A DNA stretch of 64,000 bases from Myxococcales bacterium (GCA_947483555.1 CANKMW010000038.1:1-64000); one strand, 5' to 3'. Shown: positions 42,045-52,732, counted from the first letter of the stretch. Notes: generated by a model not told the origin, from the letters alone. Numbers and translations are program-made.

Positions 42045-43199
42045 TCAGCGTGGCAGCTGCACGATGAACTCGGTGCCGCCGTCGCAGCGCACCTGGATCT
42101 CCCCGCCGTGCAAGCGAACCAGGCTGTGCACGATCGCCATGCCCATCCCGGTGCCACCCTCCTTGGTGGAGAAGAACGGCTCGTAGATCCGCGACAGCAC
42201 CTCGGCTGGAATGCCTGGCCCCTCGTCGCGGACCCGGAGCGCGACCCCACCGTCGATCGACTCGATGAACACATCGACGTGGCCACCGGGCGGACTGGCC
42301 TCGGCGGCGTTGCGGACCAGGTTCTGCACGATCTGGTGCAGCTTGGGAGCATCGACGTTGGCCTCGATGGGCTGCTCCGGGCCATGGACCGAGAGCACCA
42401 CACCGCGCACGGCGGCGGCCGGGCGCTCCAGCTCGACGACGTGGCGGGCCAGCCCGATCAGGTCGGTGGGGTTGGCCGACAGATCCGCCGGGCGCGCGAA
42501 GGCCAGGAACTCGTCGAGCAGCTTGCTCAACCGGCCGATCTCCTGGCTCACCAGCTCGGCGGCGTCGAGCAGTCGTGGATCGCCGTCGCCGCGCCGCAGC
42601 CGCCGCTCGAGCAACTCGAGCTGCAGCTTGGCGGCGTTGAGCGGGTTGCGGACCTCGTGGGCGAGGCCCGCCGACAGGGTCTGGACCGCGGTCAGCTTCT
42701 CGGTCTGCGAGCGGCGCTCACGACGCACCAGCCGCTCTTCGGCCTCGAGGTGGTAGTGGCGCAGCATGATCGCCAGCTCCATGTCGAGCAGGCGATCGAC
42801 GGAGTCGACGGCGGCGACCCGCTCGTCCGGCAGATGCTTCTCGACCAGATGGTGCAAGTCGCGTCGCATCACGTTCATGGCGGTGAACATGTACTGCTGC
42901 GGCAGGCCGATCGCGACGTGGCGGCGGCCGATGCGCGTGCGCCGTTCGTAGTAGGCCTCGTCATGGGGGCCGGTGAGCGCCGAGCTCACCCAGTCCACCA
43001 GGGTCCGCTTCAGCCGCGCGATCTGGGCCGGCCCCTCGGTCAGCACGGCCCGCGCCGCTTCGTGCTCGACCAGCACCTCGTAGAAATGGTCACTGATCGC
43101 CGCCAGCTCGCTGGCCGCCGCGTGGTGGAGTCGTTGCAGGCGCGCGACATCCTGCGAATCAAAGCCGACGTAGCGCTTGAGCTCTTCGAGATAGCCCAC
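42045..43199 (-). CDS. Globin-coupled sensor histidine kinase
   Basis: The 384-residue protein has an N-terminal protoglobin domain (about 1-155) with RRHVAIGLPQQYMFTA, where H94 is the expected proximal haem ligand. It then has a short helix and a histidine kinase core: H-box GLAHEVRNPLN (H181), N-box QNLVRNAAEA, DEGPGIP and the G2 motif GTGMGMAIV. There is no membrane segment, so it should sense a diffusible ligand (O2, NO or CO) through haem in the cytosol. It starts with GTG 43199, seven bases after the NtrC-type regulator gene, so the two are a cognate pair. It is convergent with ccoS. Confidence 0.88.
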   Translation of the reverse strand: MGYLEELKRYVGFDSQDVARLQRLHHAAASELAAISDHFYEVLVEHEAARAVLTEGPAQIARLKRTLVDWVSSALTGPHDEAYYERRTRIGRRHVAIGLPQQYMFTAMNVMRRDLHHLVEKHLPDERVAAVDSVDRLLDMELAIMLRHYHLEAEERLVRRERRSQTEKLTAVQTLSAGLAHEVRNPLNAAKLQLELLERRLRRGDGDPRLLDAAELVSQEIGRLSKLLDEFLAFARPADLSANPTDLIGLARHVVELERPAAAVRGVVLSVHGPEQPIEANVDAPKLHQIVQNLVRNAAEASPPGGHVDVFIESIDGGVALRVRDEGPGIPAEVLSRIYEPFFSTKEGGTGMGMAIVHSLVRLHGGEIQVRCDGGTEFIVQLPR

Positions 43200-43206
43200 G
43201 GCCAGG

Positions 43207-44607
<1,401 letters not shown>

Positions 44608-44634
44608 CAGGATTCTCCTCTTTGGACGCGACGT

Positions 44635-44650
44635 TGCGAGGCGCGTGCCA
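44635..44650 (-). promoter_or_regulatory. Sigma-54 promoter of regulator/kinase operon
   Basis: TGGCACGCGCCTCGCA on the minus strand has a perfect -24 half. Predicted transcription starts near 44624 with a 17-nt leader to GTG 44607. Confidence 0.65.
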
Positions 44651-44679
44651 CTCCAGCGTACCTCGCACCAACACCTTTC

Positions 44680-44724
44680 GCGCAATTCATGCGCCGCTGG
44701 CCATCCGGCACGCAACCCCGGCGC
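44680..44724. promoter_or_regulatory. Paired enhancer-like dyads (30 bp apart)
   Basis: GCGCA-ATTCA-TGCGC (44680-44694) and the weaker ACGCA-ACCCC-GGCGC (44710-44724) are exactly 30 bp apart. They lie between the -24/-12 elements of the regulator operon (left) and the CBS gene (right). Confidence 0.65.
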
Positions 44725-44753
44725 GATGTCCCTCGCTTTGGCGGCCGAAGTGG

Positions 44754-44769
44754 CGGCATGAGCCTTGCG
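44754..44769 (+). promoter_or_regulatory. Sigma-54 promoter of CBS gene
   Basis: CGGCATGAGCCTTGCG has GG-N10-GC. Predicted transcription starts near 44780, with the GAGGAAGG ribosome site (44783-44790) in a 17-nt leader. Confidence 0.6.
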
Positions 44770-44796
44770 TCAGTAGCGGTCGAGAGGAAGGTACTT

Positions 44797-45375
44797 ATGA
44801 GGCAAGCCGACGAACCCGAACGCTCGAACCCGTCGAACCCACGCCTGCGCCGCGTGATCGACGATACCGGCGCCGCCCAGGATCACGACATTGGCCCCCT
44901 GGTGTGGGCCGATGCCACCGTGGCCCGGATCATGTCGCGAACCACCTACTGTCTGCGGCCCGACGTCGGCGTCCGGACCGCGATCGGGATGCTCCTCGAG
45001 GAACGGATGAGCGGCGCGCCGGTGGTCGACGACAACGGTCGAGCGATCGGCATCGTGTCCAAGACCGACCTGCTGCGCCATCTCCACGAGCGCGGCGAGT
45101 CGGGCGAGTCCAGCCCCACCACGGCGGCGGACCAGGCCCGGCTGGGCGCCGGGTTCCACTCCACCGAGATCGACGAGACCATGGTGAAGGAGGTGATGAT
45201 GCCGGTGGTGTTCGCGATCGCCGAGGACGCCCGCATCCCGGCCGCCGCCGCGCTGATGGCCGGCGAGGGCGTCCACCGCCTGCCGGTCCTCGACCAGGGC
45301 GGAGCCGTGGTCGGCATCCTGTCGACGCTCGACATCGTGCGCTGGGTCGCCGAGCAGGCCGGCTACAAGGTGTAA
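44797..45375 (+). CDS. CBS-domain pair protein
   Basis: The 192-residue protein has two CBS motifs: VARIMSRTTYCLRPDVGV-LEERMSGAPVVDD-IGIVSKTDLL (about 45-110) and EVMMPVVFAIAEDA-GVHRLPVLD-VVGILSTLDIVRW (about 130-185). Such stand-alone Bateman pairs bind adenine nucleotides and report energy state. CBS proteins of this type are common in hypoxia regulons (for example Mycobacterium hrp1). ATG 44797 has AGGAAGG upstream. It is divergent from the NtrC/globin-kinase operon and has its own -24/-12 promoter. Its 3' end overlaps the convergent gene by 13 bp. Confidence 0.85.
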   Translation: MRQADEPERSNPSNPRLRRVIDDTGAAQDHDIGPLVWADATVARIMSRTTYCLRPDVGVRTAIGMLLEERMSGAPVVDDNGRAIGIVSKTDLLRHLHERGESGESSPTTAADQARLGAGFHSTEIDETMVKEVMMPVVFAIAEDARIPAAAALMAGEGVHRLPVLDQGGAVVGILSTLDIVRWVAEQAGYKV

Positions 45376-46115
45376 CCCGCCGCGACCACCCACCCGCCCG
45401 AAGCCAGGGTGGCCGCCATCAGGCCCCAGCCGATCTGGCGCAGGCGACGCGGCGATGGCGCCACCGCCGCCAGCACGATCGCGGCGACCGCGAGCGGCAC
45501 ACACGCCGCGAACGGTTCGCCAACCACGACCGCCAGCGCGATCGCGCCGCCGGCGAGGGTCGCGCCGGCGACCCGCGGCGCGCGGCCGTCACGCCGCCCG
45601 CCGCGAACCGACACGCCGTGCACCGCGCAGGTGACGGCGGCGAATCCCACCGACCAGGCGAGCCACGTCCACGCCGCGGCCAGCGGTCGCGTACCGCTCG
45701 CGAGCGCGACCGGCCCCGCGGCCGCGGCCAGCGCGGCGGCCACGAACACCTCGCCGGCCAGCGTCTTTTCGACGTGGTGGCGCGCGAGCAGGACCACCAG
45801 CATGCCGAGCAGCGCGGCGGCGCCCGCCGCCGCCGCCACCGCCGAGCTGTGAGTGGCCCCGAGGGCGCCGATCGCGACCAGGCCGAGGAGCGCCGTCAGG
45901 CGACAACGCGCGCGCCGACCGGCGTCGGTCCTCGCGCGCGGTCCCCGACGCCCGGCGAGCACGAGCGCCGGTTCGTGGGCCAGGAACGCCGCCGTCGCGG
46001 CGATCGCCAGGCCGAGCGCGGCCGGCCCCGGCTGCCCCGATGCGAGGGCGGCCGCCATCGGCACCAGCAGCTGGCCGTAAGCCCCGTGCTCGCGCGGCCA
46101 CAGCGATCGGGTCAT
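45363..46115 (-). CDS. YwiC-like membrane protein, nos-linked
   Basis: The 250-residue protein begins MTRSLWPREHGAYGQLLVPMAAAL, the signature of the YwiC-like family, and has about eight hydrophobic helices. The family function is unknown; in Bacillus the gene is next to nitrate respiration genes. Here it is last in a nitrous oxide reductase operon (ATGA overlap with the preceding gene), supporting a link to anaerobic respiration. Confidence 0.75.
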   Translation of the reverse strand: MTRSLWPREHGAYGQLLVPMAAALASGQPGPAALGLAIAATAAFLAHEPALVLAGRRGPRARTDAGRRARCRLTALLGLVAIGALGATHSSAVAAAAGAAALLGMLVVLLARHHVEKTLAGEVFVAAALAAAAGPVALASGTRPLAAAWTWLAWSVGFAAVTCAVHGVSVRGGRRDGRAPRVAGATLAGGAIALAVVVGEPFAACVPLAVAAIVLAAVAPSPRRLRQIGWGLMAATLASGGWVVAAGYTL

Positions 46116-46771
46116 GACACCGCCGTGGTGGCGGTGGCGGCACGAACGGCGGCACGCCGTCCGGCGATCAGGTGCCAGGCGGTGATGGCGATGACGCCGA
46201 GCACGAACACGCCCATGAGCACCGAGCCCAGCTGCGGCCAGCTCGTGGTCTCGAAGTTGGCGACCTTCTTCGAGCCGAAGATCGCCGGCGTGAACGGCTT
46301 CAACGTGATGGGGGCGTCGGGATCTAACGTGTGGCCGTAGACGTAGAGCTTGTAGATGAAGCGTCCGAACGCGAATGTCGAGATGTAGCCGGTGACGATG
46401 ACCAGATCGATCAGCGCCCGCACGTTGCCGATCGCGGCGCAGCGCAAGGTCAGGATCACCAGCAGGCCGAGCGCGAACGGGATCCAGTCGAGGTCCTTCA
46501 GCTCGGCGCGATCGATCGTCTTCATGCCGATGTAGTGATTGAGCGTGTTGATCTCCTTGACGTCCTTGCCACCGTGACCGCCCTCGACCTTGTGGGTGTA
46601 GATGTCCATCGACAACCCTTTCGGGTACTGCGGCGCCTTCATCGAGATCCGCCACAGCGGCTGCGTGAACACCAGCACCAGCGGGATGACCAGCGCCGCC
46701 AGCACCAGGCGGCCGCCGAGGAACAGCGGTCGGTCGAGGAAGTCGTAGAAGCGGGCGAGTGAATCCTTCAT
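46112..46771 (-). CDS. Membrane protein of nos operon, unknown
   Basis: The 219-residue protein has four to five predicted helices (about 18-38, 100-120, 125-145, 185-205) with a periplasmic loop SMDIYTHKVEGGHGGKDVKE-EINTLNHYIG between the first two, containing several His that could bind copper. I recall similar proteins in clade II nos clusters, but do not assign a name. It lies between NosY and the YwiC-like gene with an ATGA overlap, in the same operon. Confidence 0.65.
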   Translation of the reverse strand: MKDSLARFYDFLDRPLFLGGRLVLAALVIPLVLVFTQPLWRISMKAPQYPKGLSMDIYTHKVEGGHGGKDVKEINTLNHYIGMKTIDRAELKDLDWIPFALGLLVILTLRCAAIGNVRALIDLVIVTGYISTFAFGRFIYKLYVYGHTLDPDAPITLKPFTPAIFGSKKVANFETTSWPQLGSVLMGVFVLGVIAITAWHLIAGRRAAVRAATATTAVS

Positions 46772-46783
46772 GACGGGCTCCGG

Positions 46784-47623
46784 TCAGACCAGGTCACCGC
46801 GCCGAAACGCGACGTAGGCGCAGGTCCACGTCCCGGCGCCGACCACGGCCGGCCACACCACGCCCAGCGCATACAGCGCGTCCGGACCGAGTCGGTGCGC
46901 GAGATAGAACCCGACCGGTCCGAGGGTGGCGAGATCGGGCTCGAGGCCGCTGAGCAGCGCCATGCGGGCGTCCTGGACCGGGTTGAGCGCCGCCAGCGTG
47001 AACACCGCCTGGGCGTCGAGGCGCCAGCGCAGCAGCACGCCGATGAGACCGAAGTCGAGCAGCGCCACGCCGAGCGCCCAGGCCAGGACGATGTACATCG
47101 TCACCCGCCCCGGGTTGCGGACCAGGGTCGAGATCAGGATCCCGATGCCGGAGAACGCGACCAGCAACGCGGCGGCGATCACGAGCGCCCGGACCACGAA
47201 CGGCCACGGCACCTGCTGCCCGAGGACCATCTCGCCATACAGGGCCAGGCCGACCATCAGCACCACCAGCGGCGTCACCAGCACCAGATAGCGGGTGAGC
47301 GAGACGCCGACGAACCAGGCGCTGCGGCGCAGCGGCTGGCTGAACAGCAGCTCGAGCGTGCCGTCGTCGCGGGCGCGGCCGATCACCGGGCCGAACATCG
47401 TCAGCGCCAGCAGCGGCAGCAGCAGCAGCAGGGCATGGCACACCGACAGCAGCACGCGCCCCATGCCGGTGAAGCCGAGCACCGTCGACTCGCGCAGCCC
47501 GACCAGCACGAAGATGACGGCCAGCAAGAGGTAGGCGCCGCCACAGAACACCAGCCAGCGCGAGCGCAGCACCTCGGCGAGGTCGAGGCGGGCGGCGGCG
47601 AGGACCTGACGGGCAAAGCTCAT
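46784..47623 (-). CDS. nosY: ABC permease NosY
   Basis: The 279-residue protein has about six membrane helices and the ABC-2-type layout with RSRWLVFCGGAY at the start and GTLELLFSQPLRRSAWFVG in the coupling region. NosY and NosF form the ABC transporter that delivers a sulfur compound or otherwise matures the CuZ site of NosZ. Its start overlaps the nosL stop by four bases. Confidence 0.85.
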   Translation of the reverse strand: MSFARQVLAAARLDLAEVLRSRWLVFCGGAYLLLAVIFVLVGLRESTVLGFTGMGRVLLSVCHALLLLLPLLALTMFGPVIGRARDDGTLELLFSQPLRRSAWFVGVSLTRYLVLVTPLVVLMVGLALYGEMVLGQQVPWPFVVRALVIAAALLVAFSGIGILISTLVRNPGRVTMYIVLAWALGVALLDFGLIGVLLRWRLDAQAVFTLAALNPVQDARMALLSGLEPDLATLGPVGFYLAHRLGPDALYALGVVWPAVVGAGTWTCAYVAFRRGDLV

Positions 47624-48102
47624 GGCGCGCTCCGGTGGTGGCCGTCGGTGGCGAGGCCGGCGGTGAGTCGACGCCGCGCCAGGCCGAGGTCGATCGCTCC
47701 CGGGGTGGCGGCGGGGACCGCGGCCAGGCCGTAGCCCATCGGCGTGCCAGCGGTGGCGGTCATGAAGCCGACCTCGGCGTCGGACAGCCAGCGGTCGCTG
47801 GTGCTGTCGTGGAACCAGACCCGGTGGACCTCCGGCGCCCGGTCGTCGAGGTAGTGCAGGAGGCAGCCGGGATCGTCGAAGAAGGCGACGTCACCGTCGC
47901 GGGTCACCAGCTGCGCGGCGTACGCGGGATCGCCCACGCTCATGCGGCAATGGGCGCAGGCCTGATGGTTCCACACCACCGCCACCGGGCCGTCGGGGAC
48001 CGGCCGACCGCGCACGATCAGCGCCCCGATCAGGCCCGCGAGCGCGGCCACGACGGCCAGCGCGGCGATGACTCGCCACGGCACGCTACGCTTGGCCGAC
48101 AC
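47620..48102 (-). CDS. nosL: Copper chaperone NosL
   Basis: From GTG 48102 the 160-residue product has an N-terminal hydrophobic anchor and the copper-binding motif CAHCRMSVGDPAYAAQL (Cys-x2-Cys-x-Met), then FFDDPGCLLHYL and a WFHDS segment, as in NosL. NosL delivers Cu+ to NosZ for the CuZ cluster. A GTG at 48084 is an alternative start; the chosen one overlaps the nosF 3' end by 17 bp and includes a basic n-region. It overlaps nosY by four bases. Confidence 0.88.
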   Translation of the reverse strand: MSAKRSVPWRVIAALAVVAALAGLIGALIVRGRPVPDGPVAVVWNHQACAHCRMSVGDPAYAAQLVTRDGDVAFFDDPGCLLHYLDDRAPEVHRVWFHDSTSDRWLSDAEVGFMTATAGTPMGYGLAAVPAATPGAIDLGLARRRLTAGLATDGHHRSAP

Positions 48103-48964
48103 CGGCCACCTCCAGCTCCAGGCGATCGCTGTCGCGGACCACGACGTCGTCGATGGCGGCGCCGAGCGCGGCGAGCGCCGCCGGCAGCAGCTCCAGCTTG
48201 TCGGCCTGCGAGACGACCCGGCTCCACCAGCCGCCGGCGCCGCGGGCGAAGCCGTGCGCCGCCAGCCAGCCGCCGTCCTCGCCACGGTGGTGCAGCTCGA
48301 TCACGGCGGCCTGGCGGGCTGCCAGGTAGGTGGTGGCCGGACCGTCGTAGGCGACCTGGCCGTCGTCGAGCGCGACCACGTGATCGACCAGGGCCCGGAG
48401 CTCGTCGAGTCGGTGGGAGCACAGCAGCAACGTGACGCCGCGCTGGTTCGCGACCCGCTCGAGGAAGCGAGCCCGCGCCGCCGCGTCGAGGCTGGCGGTC
48501 GGTTCGTCGAGGATCAGCAGCTCGGCCGGCGTGGCCAGGGCCAGCGCGATCAGGAGCTTCTGCCGCATCCCCCCCGACAGGCCGCGCAGCGACCGGCGGC
48601 GGACCTGGTCGACGTCGAGCCCGAGCTCGGCGGCGAGCTCGACCACGGTCGACCGCGCCAGCCCGCGCAGGTCCGAGACCGCGCCGAGGACCTCGTCGAC
48701 CGTGGCGCCGAGCTGGGGCGCGATCTGCGGCACGTAGGCGAGCCGCGACGCGACCGACATGCGCTCGGTCAGCGGGCGGCCGTCGATGCGGATCTCGCCG
48801 TCGTAGCGGATCAGGCCCATGATGGCGCGGGTCAGCGTCGTCTTGCCGGAGCCGTTGGGACCGAGCAGGGCGACCTGGGCGCCGCTGCTGATCGTCAGAT
48901 CGACGTCGGCGAGCGCGCGGCTGCGCCCGAAGCGCTTCGAAACCTGGCGGAGCTCGATGTGCAC
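48086..48964 (-). CDS. nosF: ABC ATPase NosF
   Basis: The 292-residue protein has Walker A GPNGSGKTT, signature LRGLSGGMRQKLLIA and Walker B LLILDEPTASLD, as in NosF. With NosY it forms the transporter for NosZ maturation. A C-terminal extension of about 80 residues follows the nucleotide-binding domain and is of unknown role. It starts with GTG 48964, one base from the nosD stop codon. Confidence 0.88.
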   Translation of the reverse strand: MHIELRQVSKRFGRSRALADVDLTISSGAQVALLGPNGSGKTTLTRAIMGLIRYDGEIRIDGRPLTERMSVASRLAYVPQIAPQLGATVDEVLGAVSDLRGLARSTVVELAAELGLDVDQVRRRSLRGLSGGMRQKLLIALALATPAELLILDEPTASLDAAARARFLERVANQRGVTLLLCSHRLDELRALVDHVVALDDGQVAYDGPATTYLAARQAAVIELHHRGEDGGWLAAHGFARGAGGWWSRVVSQADKLELLPAALAALGAAIDDVVVRDSDRLELEVAGVGQA

Positions 48965-50299
48965 CTAGATTCCTCCTCTGGTGGCGACCGGCGCCATCCG
49001 CGGACGCGGGTCGACCAGGAGCTTGCGGGGCTGGTACAGCGGATCGAGATGGGCGGCGGCGTCGGCCATGGCCAGCGCCGGCGTGCCCTGGAAGAAGCCG
49101 AGCTCGGGCCGGCGCGCCATCAGCTGGCCGGAGAACGAGCGCAGCTCGTAGGGCACGTCGCCGACCCCGTCGCCGTCGAGATCGTAGCCGGTGTAGTCGT
49201 CGAACCAGTTGCCCTCCCACGCCACCGACAGGGCGTCGCCGCCCCCGTCGACCCGGGTCTGGATCTCGTTGCCGCCGAAGTCGTTGCCGCGCACCACGAC
49301 GCCATGGCTGGCGGCGTGGAACGCGATCGCGGTGCGGCACAGCCGCAGCTGGTTGCCGCGGATCTCGACCTGTTCGTCGCGCCGCTGCGGCGTGGCGTCG
49401 AGGTAGATGCCGACCTCGTCCCGGACCAGCACGTTGTCGATGATGCGGACGCTGCCCGAGTCCTTGAGGCCGATCGCGATGCCGGCGGCACCCGCGGCGT
49501 TGGCGATCAGGTTGCTGTTCAGCTCGACGCCGCGCGAGTACATGACGAAGACGCCGACCGTGACGTCGACGTAGCGGTTGCCGAGGACCCGGGCGCCGTG
49601 GCCGAACATGAAGTGGGTGCCATACCGGGCCCGCCGCACTTGATTGCGGCGGACGGTGGCGTTGCGCGAGTACCAGACCACCATGTCGCGGCCGTCTTCG
49701 AGCAGGTTGTCCTCGACCACCGCGTCGTCGGTCTCCCACAGGCGCACGGTGTCGCCGCGCAGCCCGATCGCCACCTCGGTGCCGCCGCGGACGTGGTTGC
49801 CGGCGATCCGGACCCGCCACGCCCGCTCGACCAGGACGCCGTAGACCGCGCCGACCACCGTGATGCCCTCGACCACCGCGTCGTCGGCGGTGACCAGCAC
49901 CGCGCCATCGAGCTTGTCGAACTTTCCGCCGGTACCATCCACGGTGACGCCGAGCAGGCGCGCGCCCGGCGCCGCCAGGCGCACGACGGTGCCGGCGCCG
50001 CCCGAGTCGATGACCGCGTCGCGCGGGCCCCAGATCGTCATCGGCGTCCGCACCGCGATCGGGCCTCGGTGTTGGCCGGCCTCGAGGCACAGCGCGCCGC
50101 CGGCGGCGACGCCGTCGACCGCCGCCTGCAGGTCAGCGCCGGCGGCAACCGGCCGGCACCCGTCGGGACGGAGGGTCGTCGCCAGCTGCCACTGCGCGCC
50201 GTCGGCGGCGCACGGTGTCGAGCAGGCCGCCAGGGCCAGCCCCAGCACCAGGCCGGCCGACGCGCGCACCACGACGGGTAGGAGGGCCGGCTTCCGCAT
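48965..50299 (-). CDS. nosD: NosD, right-handed beta-helix protein
   Basis: The 444-residue product has a lipoprotein-like signal (LGLALAAC) and a long series of NosD/CASH repeats (for example AVVEGITVVGAVYGVLVERAWRVRIAGN) that form a periplasmic right-handed beta-helix. NosD cooperates with NosFY to mature NosZ. It starts two bases after nosZ and has the standard position in nosZDFLY operons. Confidence 0.9.
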   Translation of the reverse strand: MRKPALLPVVVRASAGLVLGLALAACSTPCAADGAQWQLATTLRPDGCRPVAAGADLQAAVDGVAAGGALCLEAGQHRGPIAVRTPMTIWGPRDAVIDSGGAGTVVRLAAPGARLLGVTVDGTGGKFDKLDGAVLVTADDAVVEGITVVGAVYGVLVERAWRVRIAGNHVRGGTEVAIGLRGDTVRLWETDDAVVEDNLLEDGRDMVVWYSRNATVRRNQVRRARYGTHFMFGHGARVLGNRYVDVTVGVFVMYSRGVELNSNLIANAAGAAGIAIGLKDSGSVRIIDNVLVRDEVGIYLDATPQRRDEQVEIRGNQLRLCRTAIAFHAASHGVVVRGNDFGGNEIQTRVDGGGDALSVAWEGNWFDDYTGYDLDGDGVGDVPYELRSFSGQLMARRPELGFFQGTPALAMADAAAHLDPLYQPRKLLVDPRPRMAPVATRGGI

Positions 50300-50301
50300 G
50301 T

Positions 50302-52251
50302 TCAGGGCTCGACGACCAGGTAGCCGGCCATCTCGAGGTGCAGCGCCGAGCAGAACTCGGTGCAGTACATCGGGAAGACGCCGGCCCGGTCGGCCTTGAA
50401 GGTGACGTCGCTGTGCTCGCCGGGTTCGAGCGACAGGTTGATGTTGTACGAGTTGATCGCGAAGCCGTGGGTGGCGTCGTAGGCCTGCTCGAGGTTGGTG
50501 ACGTGCCAGTGGACGGTGTCACCCAGCTTCACCCGCACGATGTCGGGCGTGAAGTGGCTGCGGATCGCCGTCATGTAGACGTGGACCTGATCGCCCTGGC
50601 GCTCGACGCGCTCCTTGCCGCCGGTGACGGCGAACGGCGACACCTCGCCTCGGATCGGGTCCTCGCCCGGGGCATAGATCTCGATGGGGGCCAGCTTGTC
50701 GGCCTTGATCATCTGGGCGTAGTGCGGCTCGCCCAGCGGCAGCGGCAGATCGTAGAGCACCTGCATCTTGGGGGTGGTCAGGTCGACGAGCTGGAAGTTC
50801 TGCGGCAGCAGCGGCCCGACCTTGTTGAAGCGATCGAGCGCCCACTTGTTCATCGCGATGAGGAAGCGTCCGTCGGGACTGACGGTGTCGCCCTCGGCCG
50901 CCACCAGGTGACCGATGTTGTAATGGGTCGACACCTTGTCGAGGACCTTGAGATCCTTCAGCGACCACTTGGCGACCACGGTCTCGAGGAACAGCGAGGT
51001 GTAGGCGTTGCCCTGGTCGTCGAACTGGGTGTGCAGCGGCCCGAGGCCGAGCTCGACCTGGCCGCGGATGGCATCTTTGAAGGCCAGGATCGGCACCCCG
51101 TACGGATCCTTGCCCTCGTACTTCTTCTGCTCGATCAGCGCCTTGATCTTCGAGAAGCTGAACACGGTGCCGTGGGTGTCGAGCTTGCCGCCGACGACGA
51201 TGTCCTCGCCGTCGGGCGTGACGTCGACGCCGTGCGGGCTCTTGGGCTCGGGCACGAATGTCAGCACGCCCTCTTCGGCCGCGGTCGCCAGCCGGATCAC
51301 CTTCATCCCGGCGATGGTCTCGAACTTGCCGGCCTTGATCAGCTCCTCGGCCTTGCGCCAGTTCACGACGTGCAGGTAGTCCATGTCGTTCTGCGACATG
51401 CCCGACTCCATCGGCGGGTTACCCTCGGCGTTGCCGCCCCAGGCCAGCTCGGTGTTGATCGAGTTGAAGAACGCGTAGCCGTCGGAGACCTTCTTGCCAG
51501 CGTCCGCCAGGTCCTGGACGTATGGCGGAAACTCGATCGCGAACGAGGCGTCCTTGTCGATGCGGCCCTTGTCGCGGTCAAACTTCCAGAACACCGCCGC
51601 GCCGCGGTACTTGTCCTTGTACTCCTTGAGATCGGCGAACGCGCCGCCCAGCGGGGTCGCGTATTGCGTCGTCTCGACCACGTAGTCGGTGTTGGGGGTC
51701 ACGAACGCGGCGCCGTGGTCGGAGCCGATCAGCTCGGTCGTGACGATCTGCTTGGTGGCGAAGTCCTTGAGATCGATGACGGCGATCCGCGCGTTGGCCT
51801 TGTCGCCGATGAAGAGGTACTTGCCGTCGTAGTCGCCACCGGACTCCGAGAGCGCCGGGTGGTGGGTGTCGGCCCAGGTCAGATCGCGATCGCCGCGCTT
51901 GCCGCCCGCCATCACGTCCTTGGTCTGGTTGTCGAAGCCGTAGCCTTGCCACGGCTCGGGCGTGAACACGCCGATGTACTTGAGGATACGCATGCTCGGT
52001 ACGCCGATGACGATCACCTGACCGGAGTGACCGCCCGACGCGAAGACCATGTACTCGTCGAGCTTGCCCGACGGCGTATAGGTCTTGAGCGCGGCCTGGA
52101 CGTCGATCTCGGACAGGCCCCGCGCCTTCATGAGATCGGTGAGGGTGGACGACGTGCCGCCGCCGCCGGTCGACGGCGCCTTGCCGCCGCCGCAGGCAAG
52201 CCCGGCGACCGCGGTCACGGAGACGCATAGTGAGATCGTGATCGAACGCAT
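50302..52251 (-). CDS. nosZ: Nitrous oxide reductase, clade II type
   Basis: The 649-residue enzyme reduces N2O to N2. The seven-bladed propeller region contains the CuZ His residues (for example DTHHPAL), and the C-terminal cupredoxin has the CuA motif YCTEFCSALHLEM. The N-terminus is a Sec-type lipoprotein signal (VTAVAGLAC) rather than a twin-arginine signal, typical of clade II NosZ. It follows a c-type cytochrome gene by 18 bp, and precedes nosD. No nirK/nirS or norB is in the window, so it may be a non-denitrifying N2O reducer. Confidence 0.95.
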   Translation of the reverse strand: MRSITISLCVSVTAVAGLACGGGKAPSTGGGGTSSTLTDLMKARGLSEIDVQAALKTYTPSGKLDEYMVFASGGHSGQVIVIGVPSMRILKYIGVFTPEPWQGYGFDNQTKDVMAGGKRGDRDLTWADTHHPALSESGGDYDGKYLFIGDKANARIAVIDLKDFATKQIVTTELIGSDHGAAFVTPNTDYVVETTQYATPLGGAFADLKEYKDKYRGAAVFWKFDRDKGRIDKDASFAIEFPPYVQDLADAGKKVSDGYAFFNSINTELAWGGNAEGNPPMESGMSQNDMDYLHVVNWRKAEELIKAGKFETIAGMKVIRLATAAEEGVLTFVPEPKSPHGVDVTPDGEDIVVGGKLDTHGTVFSFSKIKALIEQKKYEGKDPYGVPILAFKDAIRGQVELGLGPLHTQFDDQGNAYTSLFLETVVAKWSLKDLKVLDKVSTHYNIGHLVAAEGDTVSPDGRFLIAMNKWALDRFNKVGPLLPQNFQLVDLTTPKMQVLYDLPLPLGEPHYAQMIKADKLAPIEIYAPGEDPIRGEVSPFAVTGGKERVERQGDQVHVYMTAIRSHFTPDIVRVKLGDTVHWHVTNLEQAYDATHGFAINSYNINLSLEPGEHSDVTFKADRAGVFPMYCTEFCSALHLEMAGYLVVEP

Positions 52252-52269
52252 GGAAATGTCTCCCGTCGG

Positions 52270-52698
52270 CTAGTTGTTGAAGCTGCGGATCAACGAGCGC
52301 AGCTCGGCGACCACGGTCTGGTCGGTCAGGTCGGGGTTGCCGGGCATCGCCGCGCTCTTGCCAACGGCGGTGCCGCCGTAGCGGATGATCTTCTCGATGT
52401 AGGCGTCGTCGATCGACGTGTGCCACGCCGGGTCGTGGAAGTTGCGAGGCGGCGGGGTGAGGCTGGCCGAGGCCGCGCCATCGCCGCGGCCCTGGGCGCC
52501 GTGGCACGGCGTGCACCGGCTGGCGAAGATCTCCTTGGCCTTGGCCCCGGCGCCGGCGGTGCTGGGCTGCGTGGTCGTCGCGGCGTTGCCGGCAGTGGTG
52601 GTCAGCGGTGGTTCCGACTGGTCGGAGCCAGCCGGCGATGGCTTGCTGCACGCAGCGGTTGCGAGGGAGAGCAGGGCAAGCACGATGGGAAATCGCAT
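52270..52698 (-). CDS. Monohaem cytochrome c lipoprotein of nos operon
   Basis: The 142-residue product has a lipoprotein signal (SLATAAC), a Ser/Thr-rich linker and one cytochrome c domain: FASRCTPCHGAQGRGDG with a candidate axial Met in SAAMPGNPDL. It is the first gene of the operon and is likely the electron donor to NosZ (NosC-like). GAGG lies upstream of ATG 52698, in the leader of a near-perfect sigma-54 promoter. Confidence 0.85.
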   Translation of the reverse strand: MRFPIVLALLSLATAACSKPSPAGSDQSEPPLTTTAGNAATTTQPSTAGAGAKAKEIFASRCTPCHGAQGRGDGAASASLTPPPRNFHDPAWHTSIDDAYIEKIIRYGGTAVGKSAAMPGNPDLTDQTVVAELRSLIRSFNN

Positions 52699-52732
52699 GG
52701 ACAGACCTCGGCGGATGGTTGCTGGCCGTCAG

